NCBI GenBank assembly: GCA_016293845.1
Contig: JAEDDH010000002.1
Coordinates: 186,001-250,000 of the forward strand
Direction: 5' to 3'
Origin: Bacteroidales bacterium
Lineage (GTDB): Bacteria > Bacteroidota > Bacteroidia > Bacteroidales > UBA3824
DNA length: 64,000 nt
The position numbers and the translations under genes are program-made. Below, piece by piece: positions 17,270 through 26,685 of this stretch. The stretch's first letter is position 1; every line of letters begins with the position of its first letter. Below the pieces are notes generated by a model. That model was not told where the DNA came from, did no database searches, and worked only from the letters and a program-made list of their open reading frames with translations.

Positions 17270-19915
17270 ATGTTAAACAAAATAGTAAAGATTTTGCTTT
17301 TAGCCGCCGTTTTTTTAATAACGATACCCGCTTTTGCTACACATAATAGGGCAGGCGAAATTGTCTACAAGCATATTTCGGGCTACAAATATAAACTAAT
17401 TATTAATACATATTGCTATACTCTAACAGATGCCGACCGTGATGAACTTGAATTAGATTGTGGCGATGGCACTCCAAAAGAAGTCCTTAAACGTATCTCA
17501 AAGACATTTTTGGATGATGGATCTAATTTTAATGATGATACGAAGGAGTTTCATACTTTAATTTGTAAAAATGTTTATGTTGGCGAGCATACATTTTCGG
17601 GTGCTGGAGCATACACCTTATATATGGAAGACCCAAACCGAAACGAGGGTGTTGATAACATTCCTAACTCGGTAAACGTGGTGTTTGCAATTAAAACCAC
17701 ATTGTTGATAAGTCCCTTGGCTGGAAATAATAGTTCTCCTGTGTTGCTCAACGCACCTATCGACAAAGCTGGACTCAACAAAGTTTTTGTTCACAATCCC
17801 GGAGCGTTCGACCCTGATGGTGATAGTCTTAGCTACAAAATTGCCCGTTGCTTAACCCAAGACGGTGTTGAAATTGTGGGTTATTCGCTTCCGCCTGTTA
17901 CCGATTCTATTTTTGTAGACCCATATTCGGGCGATTTTGTGTGGGATCGTCCTTCAAAAAAAGGTTCGTTTAATGTGGCAATGGTGATAGAAGAGTGGCG
18001 CAATGGCGTAAAAATAGGAGAGGTGCTTCGTGATATTCAGGTGGATGTGGAAGATACCGACAATCATACGCCTATAATTGATCCTATTGCAAACCATTGT
18101 GTGATAGCCGATTCTACATTAGAATTTACTGTAACGGCGCATGATCCTGATGCACCTGATTTGGTAGAGCTAACGGCTTCGGGTGGAGTTTTTGAGATGA
18201 AAATTAATCCTGCAAAATTCATAGTTACAGCCAATTGGAGCAAAACACCCGTTGGACATTTTTATTGGCATACCCATCAGAGCCATGTTCGCCGTTTGCC
18301 CTACGAAGTGCTTTTCCGAGCAGTTGACGATGATATCAAAGTGCCTCTAACGGCTTATCGCAAAAATAAGATTACCGTTATTGCTCCTGAGCCTAAGATA
18401 ATTAGTGCTCAACCATCTAACAATTCTATCAAACTAACTTGGACCCGCGGTAGAAACACAAACGCAACAGGATTTAAGATTTATCGTAGATCGCGTCCCG
18501 ATGATTTTAAAAGCGATGTCTGTGAAACAGGTGTTCCTGCCGAATGGGAATACGAATTGATCAAGGTTGTTAGCAATCCCAACGATACAATTTTTACCGA
18601 TAACAACAATGGCATTCTATTACCACAAGGGTTTTGCTACTGCTATAGAGTTACCGCCACATTTGTAGACGGTGCTGAAAGTAAGGTGTCGAAACCCGCT
18701 TGTGTGGTGCTTTCGCGTGGAACTATTGCGTTAACACAAGCCACTGTAGTGAGTACTTCCGAAAACGATGGCGAAATTCATTTAGAGTGGATGACGCCTT
18801 CGGGCATAGATTTCGATGAGGTTAAACCTCCATACGCTTATTTGATTTATCCCGCACACGGTATCTACGACGGTATTTACACCAATCCAATCCAAATTGA
18901 TGAAATAAAGGATACCACATATACTCAAAGCCATATTGATACATACAGCAAAGGAAGCATTTATAAAATATGTTTTACTAATCAAGACCCCGAAACTGGT
19001 CGTTGGGTAGACCACGGCACTGCTTCTATGGCATCGTCGGTATTTATAAAACTTGAATGTTCTAACCGTGCCATCAAAATTACCCACGAAGCCGATGTTC
19101 CATGGCAAAACGACACCTTTATAATATATCGTCGCGATCCGGGCAAAGCCGATTTTGATTCTATTGGCTATTCTACCGACGGAACATATTTTGACCAAAA
19201 TCTCACAAACGATGTAGAGTATTTTTACAAGATGAAAACCATTGGCTATTATTCTGAAGAAGGATTGCCAACACATATTGAAAATTGGTCGCAGATAGCA
19301 TCAGGTATTCCCCTTGATACAATTCCACCATGTGTAAAGCTCAATCTTATATCTGATTGCGACAACGCGGTAAACAAATTGCAATGGTATCCCGATACAG
19401 TTTGTGGATTAGATATTTCAAAATATCAAATCTATTATTCCGAAACTATCGACGGTGAGTTGCAAATGTTAGCCGAAACCGAACCAACGGTACTTGAATA
19501 CGAGCATCATCCCACAATAGGCATGGCGGGTTGTTATGTGGTAACAGCAACCGATTTTGCAGGCAACACCGGCACTCCCGAACAGCGAACCTGTATCGAT
19601 AATTGTGAATACTACCGATTGCCAAATGTGTTTACACCCAACGGCGACGGTCTCAATGATGTTTTTCATCCTTATCCCTATCAGTTTGTCGACCATATTG
19701 ATATGACAATCACCAACCGTTGGGGCAAGGTTGTATATAAAACCAACGACCCTGACATCAATTGGGATGGCAACGATCAACAATCAGGCACAAAACTTCC
19801 CGACGGTGTTTATTTTTACCGTTGCACTGTTTACGAATACCGTCTCACAGGTTTAGAAGATCGCGAATTAGAGGGATTTATTACTATTATTACCGACAAA
19901 ACCGAGAAAAAATGA
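17270..19915 (+). CDS. Secreted T9SS type B (gliding-motility-associated) protein
   Basis: 881 residues with an N-terminal signal peptide ending in FATHNRAGE. The N-terminal half is a beta-rich region in which the motif NPGAFDPDGDSLSYKIARC resembles cadherin/PKD-like repeats. Fibronectin type III-like units follow from residue ~380 (SIKLTWTRGRNTNATGFKIY). The C-terminal ~95 residues are the CHU_C/type B sorting domain: NVFTPNGDGLNDVFHPYPY, ITNRWGKVVYKTND, WDGNDQQSGTKLPDGVYFY. That domain sends proteins through the type IX system to the surface or medium. The stop overlaps the start of the TPR gene by four bases, which suggests coupled translation. The ligand is unknown. Confidence 0.88.
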   Translation: MLNKIVKILLLAAVFLITIPAFATHNRAGEIVYKHISGYKYKLIINTYCYTLTDADRDELELDCGDGTPKEVLKRISKTFLDDGSNFNDDTKEFHTLICKNVYVGEHTFSGAGAYTLYMEDPNRNEGVDNIPNSVNVVFAIKTTLLISPLAGNNSSPVLLNAPIDKAGLNKVFVHNPGAFDPDGDSLSYKIARCLTQDGVEIVGYSLPPVTDSIFVDPYSGDFVWDRPSKKGSFNVAMVIEEWRNGVKIGEVLRDIQVDVEDTDNHTPIIDPIANHCVIADSTLEFTVTAHDPDAPDLVELTASGGVFEMKINPAKFIVTANWSKTPVGHFYWHTHQSHVRRLPYEVLFRAVDDDIKVPLTAYRKNKITVIAPEPKIISAQPSNNSIKLTWTRGRNTNATGFKIYRRSRPDDFKSDVCETGVPAEWEYELIKVVSNPNDTIFTDNNNGILLPQGFCYCYRVTATFVDGAESKVSKPACVVLSRGTIALTQATVVSTSENDGEIHLEWMTPSGIDFDEVKPPYAYLIYPAHGIYDGIYTNPIQIDEIKDTTYTQSHIDTYSKGSIYKICFTNQDPETGRWVDHGTASMASSVFIKLECSNRAIKITHEADVPWQNDTFIIYRRDPGKADFDSIGYSTDGTYFDQNLTNDVEYFYKMKTIGYYSEEGLPTHIENWSQIASGIPLDTIPPCVKLNLISDCDNAVNKLQWYPDTVCGLDISKYQIYYSETIDGELQMLAETEPTVLEYEHHPTIGMAGCYVVTATDFAGNTGTPEQRTCIDNCEYYRLPNVFTPNGDGLNDVFHPYPYQFVDHIDMTITNRWGKVVYKTNDPDINWDGNDQQSGTKLPDGVYFYRCTVYEYRLTGLEDRELEGFITIITDKTEKK

Positions 19916-21099
19916 AAACTATTCACCTTATATTATTAGCAATATTTCTGCCGTTGTCTACCATTGCGCAAGATACAGTGAATACTGCGCAATTGGCAGC
20001 CGCCGCATATATCAATGGGTTTTTGGATTCTGCCGAAGTGCTTTCTGCCGAAGCTCTTGCCGAAAAATCTACTCCAAAACGAATGCTGCTGCGTGCCGAA
20101 ATACTATTTGCCAAACATCAGTATGCTGATGCTGCACGATATTTTACCGCAGCTGACAAGGAAAAGCAGGGCTCGTCGGGTACTAAACGTGCCGAAGCTT
20201 ACTCGCTTGCCGGAGCTGTTGATTCTGCATTTGCAGCTTTAGATGCCTACTACGGATATCCCGACCGCGTTTCGTCTGCCAAAATAGTTTCAAATCCTGC
20301 CTTTGAAAATTTGAAAACCGACGCACGTTGGCAATCTGTTATCAACAAAAAAGACATCAATCCTTATCAGAAAGATTTGGAATCGGCTATGCATCTTATT
20401 AAAACCAACCGTACCGCTAATGCCTTTGAACTGCTCAACGGCGTGATAAAAAAGCATCCTTCGTGTCATCGGGCGTGGTATCTCCGTGCTTGCGCCTACC
20501 GTGTAGATAACAACAACAAGCCGGCTCTCGACGATATCGAACACGCTATAAAACTGCATAGTCGCGATGTAGAGTATTGGAATTTGCTTGCTGAAACTCA
20601 GTTTTTTATGCAGCGGTATACCAAGGCTGCTGACACTTGGATAGCGGCTTTGAAATACAACGAACTATCACTCGATAATTATCTTTACGCCGCCACATCG
20701 TATTTGATGGCAAAAGATTACGCAGCTGCAGAAAAATATTCACGACTCTATTTGGTTATGTTTGAGCATAATACAGATGCAGTTTCGGTTTTGTCAGAAT
20801 CGCTTGCATGCCAGGGCGACGGAGTGGCTGCTCTGAGGGTGTTGAACACTATGCCATATAAGGACGCGTCTTTTTATCGTTCGCGTGGCATAATATATTT
20901 GCAATCAGAAACATACCAATTTGCAATAGATGATTTTAACCGAGCCAACGACCTTGACCCAACACTATATGATATTTACTTGCATAGAGGTATGGCTTAT
21001 TACTCTCTCGGCAAAAAAGATGATGCCAAAAGAGACTGGAACACAGCACTTAAAAACCGTGTTTACAAAGCAAACGACTATTTAGAAAAATACAGATAA
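19912..21099 (+). CDS. Exported tetratricopeptide-repeat protein
   Basis: 395 residues. The ATG at 19912 overlaps the previous stop (ATGA) and begins a signal peptide (MKTIHLILLAIFLPLSTIAQ), so I prefer it to the longer frame upstream. The rest is helical TPR-type repeats; the last ones are clear (SFYRSRGIIYLQSETYQFA, then YDIYLHRGMAYYSLGKKDDA). The middle contains DARWQSVINKKDINPY, seen in other Bacteroidota TPR proteins. It probably acts as a periplasmic or outer-membrane scaffold, perhaps for the protein encoded by the overlapping upstream gene. No enzymatic domain is seen. Confidence 0.82.
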   Translation: MKTIHLILLAIFLPLSTIAQDTVNTAQLAAAAYINGFLDSAEVLSAEALAEKSTPKRMLLRAEILFAKHQYADAARYFTAADKEKQGSSGTKRAEAYSLAGAVDSAFAALDAYYGYPDRVSSAKIVSNPAFENLKTDARWQSVINKKDINPYQKDLESAMHLIKTNRTANAFELLNGVIKKHPSCHRAWYLRACAYRVDNNNKPALDDIEHAIKLHSRDVEYWNLLAETQFFMQRYTKAADTWIAALKYNELSLDNYLYAATSYLMAKDYAAAEKYSRLYLVMFEHNTDAVSVLSESLACQGDGVAALRVLNTMPYKDASFYRSRGIIYLQSETYQFAIDDFNRANDLDPTLYDIYLHRGMAYYSLGKKDDAKRDWNTALKNRVYKANDYLEKYR

Positions 21100-21100
21100 C

Positions 21101-22144
21101 ATGGCTTCCGGCTTACGAAAATTATTTAGAAAAACAAAAGCCTCGTTTTGGAAATTGAGGCGTATGAAAATAAACCAAAATCTTTTGGTTTATTTAGTTT
21201 CGGTGGTGTTGGCCGCTGTATTTTGGTTTCTCAACAAAACGGGTAGTTATATCTCTACCACAAAGGAGTTTAGGGTAGAATATTCAGGTATTCCGGGCGA
21301 TAAGATTCTTCTGCCTGGTGTCACCACATCGTCGCTAAAGGTGGCCGTATCGGTAAAGGGTTCTATCTTGCTGACATCTGGAAGTTTTCAAGATTTTTTG
21401 CGTATCGACCTTTCAAAACTAAATTTGCGTAATGTGCCGCACGCCGATTCTACTCTCAAATATATTTCCGACGATGATATCCGTCAACAAATTGAAGCTC
21501 AATTACCTTCCGATTTTAAGTTTGTATCACTTCAACCCGACACTATATTTTTAGATTTCGGGCGATCTGTTTCCAAAAAAGTACCAGTTTTGCTCGATGC
21601 CAAAATCTCTTTTCAAAGTCAGTACAGGGCTGCCGATGGTATTATTCTTCAACCCGATAGTGTAGAAATTAGCACATCTGCCATTTTCGCTGATTCTATA
21701 TCGTTTGTAAAAACCGAGCATTTAGAACTCACTAATTTAGAGCAACCAATTCAACGTCATGTTCATTTTGTAATTCCAAGCGAAGTTACTTGTAACACGC
21801 TCTACACCGATTTAAAAATCAACACCGAAAAATATACCGAGCAGTCGCTTGTGTTGCCAATACGTCAAATCAATGTACCTGATTCTATTACCATGCGCCT
21901 TTTTCCGCAAACGGCCACTGTAAAGTTTTATGTAGGATGGAGCAACTATCAAAAAATTACAAAAGATATGTTTTCATTAACGGTAGACTATGCCGACCTA
22001 AACTCGCCTCTCAAATCCGACATTTTAACAATTCATCTTGCACGTACCCCCGAAAAACTTGGCGTAACCGATATACGCGTTTCGCCTTTGGGTGTGGAAT
22101 ATTTGATAGAACGCAATATCATCAATACAAATAGCGAACAATGA
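21101..22144 (+). CDS. YbbR-like domain protein
   Basis: 347 residues: a basic N-terminus, one membrane span (about 28-46, LVYLVSVVLAAVFWFLNK), then YbbR-like beta domains (FRVEYSGIPGDKILLPG, LKVAVSVKG). In Firmicutes such proteins (CdaR) regulate a diadenylate cyclase; in Bacteroidota they are conserved next to coaE and their role is not known. The ATG lies 1 bp after the previous stop, and the end overlaps coaE by 4 bp. The TPR, ybbR-like and coaE genes therefore form a tight operon. Confidence 0.85.
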   Translation: MASGLRKLFRKTKASFWKLRRMKINQNLLVYLVSVVLAAVFWFLNKTGSYISTTKEFRVEYSGIPGDKILLPGVTTSSLKVAVSVKGSILLTSGSFQDFLRIDLSKLNLRNVPHADSTLKYISDDDIRQQIEAQLPSDFKFVSLQPDTIFLDFGRSVSKKVPVLLDAKISFQSQYRAADGIILQPDSVEISTSAIFADSISFVKTEHLELTNLEQPIQRHVHFVIPSEVTCNTLYTDLKINTEKYTEQSLVLPIRQINVPDSITMRLFPQTATVKFYVGWSNYQKITKDMFSLTVDYADLNSPLKSDILTIHLARTPEKLGVTDIRVSPLGVEYLIERNIINTNSEQ

Positions 22145-22707
22145 AGATAATAGGATTAACAGGCGGCATTGGCAGTGGAAAATCTACTGTGGCACAAGTA
22201 TTTGAAGTGCTTGGGGCAAAACTGTTTATTGCCGACACCGAAGCAAACATAATAACCGCCACTCATCCCGTTGCTATTCAGCGTATTAGTGATGTTTTTG
22301 GAGCGAGAATCTATCAAAATGGTATGCTCAATCGTAAGGCTTTGGCATCTATTGTATTTGAGGATTCTAAAAAACTACAGACGCTCAATTCTATTGTCCA
22401 TCCGCTTGTAAAAGAGGCGTTTGATACTTTTGTGGTTAAACATTCTAACGCACCTTATATTATTATTGAAAGTGCGATATTGGTTCAGAGCGGTTTTTAT
22501 CGTTTTACCGATTTTAATGTATTAGTTTCTGCTTCCGAAGATATTCGTATTCAGCGAGTTATGCAACGTAATGGTATTTCTGCCGAAGAAGTTAAAAGAC
22601 GTATAACAGCTCAAATATCTGAAAATGAAACTGTTCGATATTGTAAATATACCATTGTAAACGATGGTGTAAAAATGATAATTCCGCAAGTGGAGAGAAT
22701 TCTGTAA
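22141..22707 (+). CDS. coaE: Dephospho-CoA kinase
   Basis: CoaE phosphorylates the 3'-hydroxyl of dephospho-CoA, the last step of coenzyme A synthesis. The 188 residues carry Walker A GLTGGIGSGKST at 5-16, then FIADTEAN, the lid region (LVSASEDIRIQRVMQRNG) and the C-terminal YTIVNDG strand, all standard. The usual D in 'DAD' is part of ADTEAN here. The start overlaps the ybbR-like gene (ATGA), which implies translational coupling. Confidence 0.95.
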   Translation: MKIIGLTGGIGSGKSTVAQVFEVLGAKLFIADTEANIITATHPVAIQRISDVFGARIYQNGMLNRKALASIVFEDSKKLQTLNSIVHPLVKEAFDTFVVKHSNAPYIIIESAILVQSGFYRFTDFNVLVSASEDIRIQRVMQRNGISAEEVKRRITAQISENETVRYCKYTIVNDGVKMIIPQVERIL

Positions 22708-22820
22708 AATGTTTTTCACTCTTGAAATTTATTTTCAACTATTATTGCTACAATATCAAACGCAGTGCGTTAGAAGATAAATGAAATTAATTATAACATT
22801 AACTATAAATTCTTAACAAA

Positions 22821-23336
22821 ATGAAAAAACTTACATTATTTTTTGTAGCATCTGTAATGCTTTCTTCTACATTCCTTTCTGCATCTTGTGGTGATGATGA
22901 AGACGAAGTTAAACCCGAAGAAATCGTTGACGAATGGCTTTCTGATAAAGCTATTGAAACAAACGATTTTTACAATCTCTATGAGTATGATGAAACCTTA
23001 GTTTACAACGAACAAAGTGTCAACATAACTCCTGGCAACATTAATGACAGCATCAATTACAACGACCAAAAGGTTGAAGCTAAAGCTCAGATTCTTTCAG
23101 AAACCAACATTGATCAATTTGGAACCATTAAGGCAATGTCTGATTTGAAAATTGAAGCTCAAATCGATCCTAACACTCAAAATTGCTATACCGCTGCTGT
23201 GCTTTTGATGCAGATTCAAAATGGACAGATTCTCGCAATGGAAGTTAACGGCAAAAAAATTGTAGCTAAGGCTGTTGAAATCGACGCTAACAAAAAGTCG
23301 GTTCATCTTAAAGGTTATGCCCTTTTCCAAAAATAA
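22821..23336 (+). CDS. Small lipoprotein, probably surface-exposed
   Basis: 171 residues with a lipobox (LSASC) at about 19-23. The acidic run after the cysteine (CGDDEDEVKPEE) resembles the lipoprotein export signals that carry lipoproteins to the cell surface in Bacteroides and Capnocytophaga. The rest is a beta-rich domain that I do not recognise (VEAKAQILSETNIDQFG, LKIEAQIDP). It is monocistronic, with a 113-bp upstream gap in which I see no clear promoter, and has its own terminator. Function unknown. Confidence 0.75.
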   Translation: MKKLTLFFVASVMLSSTFLSASCGDDEDEVKPEEIVDEWLSDKAIETNDFYNLYEYDETLVYNEQSVNITPGNINDSINYNDQKVEAKAQILSETNIDQFGTIKAMSDLKIEAQIDPNTQNCYTAAVLLMQIQNGQILAMEVNGKKIVAKAVEIDANKKSVHLKGYALFQK

Positions 23337-23364
23337 GATTATTTATATTTTTGTTAATTATAGC

Positions 23365-23398
23365 GGAGAATTGTTTTTTACGGTTCTCCATTTTTTTT
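23365..23398 (+). terminator. Terminator after the small lipoprotein
   Basis: GGAGAA (23365-23370) pairs with TTCTCC (23384-23389), followed by eight T's. Confidence 0.75.
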
Positions 23399-23477
23399 AT
23401 CCATTAACTTAACATATCATTAGCAATGAGTTCACACTTTTGCGCTTATTTTGCACTCCAAAATAATAGCAGATAAA

Positions 23478-24380
23478 ATGTGGATTCCATTGGTAATTGC
23501 GTCGGCGGTGGTTCTCGGACTGTACGACGTTTGCAAAAAAACTTCGCTTAAAGAGAATGCTGTATTGGCGGTGATGGTGATTTCGTCGGGAATGTCGTTG
23601 CTGATGTTTGCTCCCATACTGATTGATTCGGTGTGCGGATTCGGATGGTTTGCCGGCACAATGTTCGAAACTCCAAAAACCAATGCACACAATCAAATGT
23701 ACCTTATTTTAAAGGCGTTTATTGTGGAGAGTTCGTGGCTTTGCAACTTTTGGGCTATGAAACATTTGCCTATATCTATCGTGGGACCTGTGCGTTCGTC
23801 GGCTCCTGCGTGGACATTGCTCGGCGCTGTGCTGATACTTGGCGAAAGGCTCAACGCTTGGCAATGGTTGGGCGCGGCTATTATCCTTACGTGTCTTTAC
23901 TTTTACGCTCGGTCGGGTAAGAAAGAGGGTATATCCTTCAGTCACAATAAGTTTGCATTCCTCCTCATAGCCGGCACATTGATAGGCGCGGCGTCGGCAC
24001 TTTACGATAAATATCTCTTGCGCACCGTTGAGATGGACCGTATGGAGATGCAGGCGTGGTTCTCGTTTTATCAGTTTTTGATAGCCGCCATACTTGCAGC
24101 CGTGATTTGGTATCCGCATCGCGACAAAACCGACAAGTTTAAATATCGTATTTCGATACCGTTGGTTGGAGTGCTGCTCACTGTGGCAGATTTTCTATAT
24201 TTTTACGGATTGAGCCATCCTGAGGCAATGATAGGCATAGTTTCGCTTATCCGCCGTAGCAATGTGGTGATTTCGTTCCTTGCCGGAGCGGTGCTGTTCC
24301 ACGAAAAGAATATCCTTCAAAAGAGCCTGATACTCTGCGGAGTGCTGGCTGGCGTAGCAGTGCTGTGTTTGGCGAAGTAA
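23478..24380 (+). CDS. EamA/DMT-family transporter
   Basis: 300 residues from the ATG at 23478; a TTG at 23451 is in frame but lies in promoter-like sequence (TTATTTTGCA). About ten hydrophobic helices arranged as two EamA halves: 'MWIPLVIASAVVLGLYDVCKK' to 'ARSGKKEG', and 'FAFLLIAGTLIGAASALYDK' to the end. The first half ends with SAPAWTLLGAVLILGERLN, the typical EamA signature, and the second with LAGAVLFHEKN. The substrate cannot be predicted; relatives export amino acids, sugars or nucleotide metabolites. Confidence 0.88.
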   Translation: MWIPLVIASAVVLGLYDVCKKTSLKENAVLAVMVISSGMSLLMFAPILIDSVCGFGWFAGTMFETPKTNAHNQMYLILKAFIVESSWLCNFWAMKHLPISIVGPVRSSAPAWTLLGAVLILGERLNAWQWLGAAIILTCLYFYARSGKKEGISFSHNKFAFLLIAGTLIGAASALYDKYLLRTVEMDRMEMQAWFSFYQFLIAAILAAVIWYPHRDKTDKFKYRISIPLVGVLLTVADFLYFYGLSHPEAMIGIVSLIRRSNVVISFLAGAVLFHEKNILQKSLILCGVLAGVAVLCLAK

Positions 24381-24409
24381 AAATTTTTTATTTTGCTAAA
24401 AAGATTTAC

Positions 24410-24417
24410 TACATTTG
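24410..24417 (+). promoter_or_regulatory. -7 box upstream of the DUF2007 gene
   Basis: TACATTTG, 21 nt before the ATG at 24439. A TTTG lies at 24392-24395, but the spacing (14) is short. Confidence 0.6.
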
Positions 24418-24438
24418 TACCCTCAAAACAAACACACA

Positions 24439-24672
24439 ATGGAAAAGCAGTATTACAAAGTATTTACAGGTCAGGCTATTGACGTAAAAATGGTAAAAAA
24501 TCACTTGGCTCAGAACGGCATAAAGAGTTTTGCCGAAAAACGCAGCGCCTCGGCGGGAGTGGAGTGGAACAAGTGCGATTTTGACCCGTTTATGGAACTC
24601 AAAGTGGAATCTGCCGACTTAGAAAAAGCAGTGAAACTTGTTGACGAGTTTCTTAACACAAAAGCCGAATAA
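24439..24672 (+). CDS. DUF2007-type small protein
   Basis: 77 residues beginning MEKQYYKVFTGQAIDVKMVK. The pattern (a YYKVFTG strand, a helix with 'VKNHLAQNGIKSFAEK', then 'MELKVESADLEKAVKLVDEF') matches the DUF2007 'putative signal-transducing' ferredoxin-like fold, related to small metal-ion or PII-like proteins. It has its own promoter and lies 101 bp before der, which has another one. No partner is implied by context. Confidence 0.7.
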   Translation: MEKQYYKVFTGQAIDVKMVKNHLAQNGIKSFAEKRSASAGVEWNKCDFDPFMELKVESADLEKAVKLVDEFLNTKAE

Positions 24673-24688
24673 TTAAAGCATTTATAGT

Positions 24689-24719
24689 TTTGACATTTAA
24701 CAATAAAAGACTACATTTG
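24689..24719 (+). promoter_or_regulatory. Full Bacteroidota promoter of der
   Basis: TTTG at 24689-24692, a 19-base spacer, and TACATTTG at 24712-24719. The leader to the ATG is about 50 nt. Confidence 0.8.
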
Positions 24720-24773
24720 CAACCGAATTTACTAATCCTTTTGCGACAAAAGCATTTATTAAACTAAAAGAAA

Positions 24774-26081
24774 ATGAGCAACATTGTAGCCATAGTAGGA
24801 TGCCCAAACGTAGGCAAATCAACATTTTTCAACCGCCTTACACAATCTCGCGACGCCATTGTGCACGAAACCGCAGGCGTTACTCGCGACCGCCATTATG
24901 GTAAGAGCGATTGGAACGGAAAGGAATTTTCTGTTATCGATACAGGCGGATACGTCAACAATTCTGACGATATTTTTGAAAACGAAATACAGAAACAAGT
25001 GCATTTCGCTATCGAGGAGGCCGATGCCATTATTTTTATGGTGGATGCCAACTTGGGCGTTACTGCTGGCGACGAGGTGATTACCGACATTCTCCGCCGT
25101 GCCGACAAACCAGTGTTTCTTGCTGTTAACAAAACCGACAATCCCTCGCTGATAATTGAGGCTCAGGCGTTTTACAGTCTTGGACTTGGCGATATATACA
25201 CTATTTCTTCGGCAAGCGGCAGCGGCACCGGCGATTTGTTAGACGCTGTGGTGGCTACCTTCACATCCGACAAGGTGGACGATGAGGCAGGCATTCCAAA
25301 AATTGCCATTGTAGGACGTCCTAATGTGGGCAAATCGTCGTTTATCAATGCGCTCACAGGTACAGAACGCAACATTGTTACCCCAATTGCAGGCACTACA
25401 CGCGACCCCATAAATACTCGTTACCAAAAATTCGGACACGATTTTATTCTCGTGGATACTGCCGGATTGCGCAAGAAATCAAAAGTATCGGAAAATATCG
25501 AGTTCTACTCGGTGCTCCGCTCGGTACGCGCAATTGAGGAGGCCGATGTATGTATCCTCATGCTCGACGCCACACAGGGTCTTGAATCTCAGGATATGAA
25601 TATTTTCCGCCTTATCAAGGAAAACAACAAGGGTCTTGTGGTGGTGGTAAACAAGTGGGACCTCGTAGACAAGAGCGACGACAACAGCACCAAAAAATAC
25701 GAAGAGTACGTTAAAAAAGGTCTCGAACCTTTTGACGATATTCCAGTGATTTTCACCTCTACCGTTACCAAGCAGCGAGTGCTCAAAGCAATGGAGTCGG
25801 CGGTGAGAGTTTACGAAAACCGCACACGCAAGATTTCAACATCGCAACTCAATAAGTGCATTCAGCAATATGTAGAGGAGACTCCTCCGCCGTCTTGGAA
25901 AGGCAAATTTATCAAGGTGAAATACGCCACACAGTTGCCCACATATTACCCCACGTTTGCACTGTTTTGCAATCTTCCGCAGTATATTCGCGACCCCTAC
26001 AAGCGCTACATCGAAAACCGTTTGCGCAAGGATTTCGACTTCTGCGGTGTGCCTATCAAAGTTTTCTTCCGTAAAAAATAG
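24774..26081 (+). CDS. der: Ribosome biogenesis GTPase Der (EngA)
   Basis: Der is an essential double GTPase needed to finish the 50S ribosomal subunit. The 435 residues hold two G domains: the first with P-loop GCPNVGKST at 9-17 and NKTD, the second with GRPNVGKSS near 181-189, DTAGLRKKSKV and NKWD. The C-terminal KH-like domain follows (PPSWKGKFIKVKYATQLPTYYP). It is the first gene of an apparent operon, with a lipoprotein gene 4 bp downstream and PPi-phosphofructokinase after that. Confidence 0.97.
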   Translation: MSNIVAIVGCPNVGKSTFFNRLTQSRDAIVHETAGVTRDRHYGKSDWNGKEFSVIDTGGYVNNSDDIFENEIQKQVHFAIEEADAIIFMVDANLGVTAGDEVITDILRRADKPVFLAVNKTDNPSLIIEAQAFYSLGLGDIYTISSASGSGTGDLLDAVVATFTSDKVDDEAGIPKIAIVGRPNVGKSSFINALTGTERNIVTPIAGTTRDPINTRYQKFGHDFILVDTAGLRKKSKVSENIEFYSVLRSVRAIEEADVCILMLDATQGLESQDMNIFRLIKENNKGLVVVVNKWDLVDKSDDNSTKKYEEYVKKGLEPFDDIPVIFTSTVTKQRVLKAMESAVRVYENRTRKISTSQLNKCIQQYVEETPPPSWKGKFIKVKYATQLPTYYPTFALFCNLPQYIRDPYKRYIENRLRKDFDFCGVPIKVFFRKK

Positions 26082-26085
26082 AGGT

Positions 26086-26661
26086 ATGAAGAAGTTAATT
26101 ACCGTTGCCGCCATTGTTTCAGCATCTATGATATGGATGTCGTGCGAAAAGGTAGAATCTTACAGCGAGATTCCCGAAGTGGAGTTTACCAAGGTATACC
26201 TTGCCGACACTCTCGACAAACTTAACAACGAAGTTAAGCATCAGTTGTTATATTTCAATGTGATAGATGGCGACGGCAATCTCGGATTAAACAAAGGGGA
26301 TACCACCGACAAGTTTTCGCCCGAAAGCGAATACTATCACAATCTTTTCCTCTCGGTAAGCGCTAAAAATAAGGACGGAGAATACGCACCTCTTACCGAA
26401 ATCAACGAAAACCTCAAATACCGTATTCCATACAACGAGCCCGTTGGACAAAACAAGTATCTCAAAGCCGAAATCAAGGTGGCAATAGATTTTCCGCTTG
26501 CGTCGGTTAATTACGACACTATTCGTTACGAGTTGTTTGTTTACGACCGCGAACTCAACAAGAGCAACGTAACGCAGAGTTGCGCCATTCCGCTAAATAT
26601 TCACGGAACCGTTTTTGCCGATGGAAGCATCAAAAAAGTAAAAGAGAAAGAACAGAAATAA
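26086..26661 (+). CDS. Lipoprotein of unknown function
   Basis: 191 residues from the ATG at 26086, preceded by GAGG. The signal peptide ends in a lipobox (MIWMSC). The mature region resembles Bacteroidota lipoproteins with repeated DGDGNLGLN motifs (FNVIDGDGNLGLNKGDTTDK), which look like a possible calcium loop. The C-terminal part is a beta sandwich (RYELFVYDRELNKSN). Encoded between der and pfp with gaps of 4 and 24 bp, so it is probably co-transcribed, though no functional link is evident. Confidence 0.75.
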   Translation: MKKLITVAAIVSASMIWMSCEKVESYSEIPEVEFTKVYLADTLDKLNNEVKHQLLYFNVIDGDGNLGLNKGDTTDKFSPESEYYHNLFLSVSAKNKDGEYAPLTEINENLKYRIPYNEPVGQNKYLKAEIKVAIDFPLASVNYDTIRYELFVYDRELNKSNVTQSCAIPLNIHGTVFADGSIKKVKEKEQK

Positions 26662-26685
26662 AACACAACATTAAATACAACAAAG

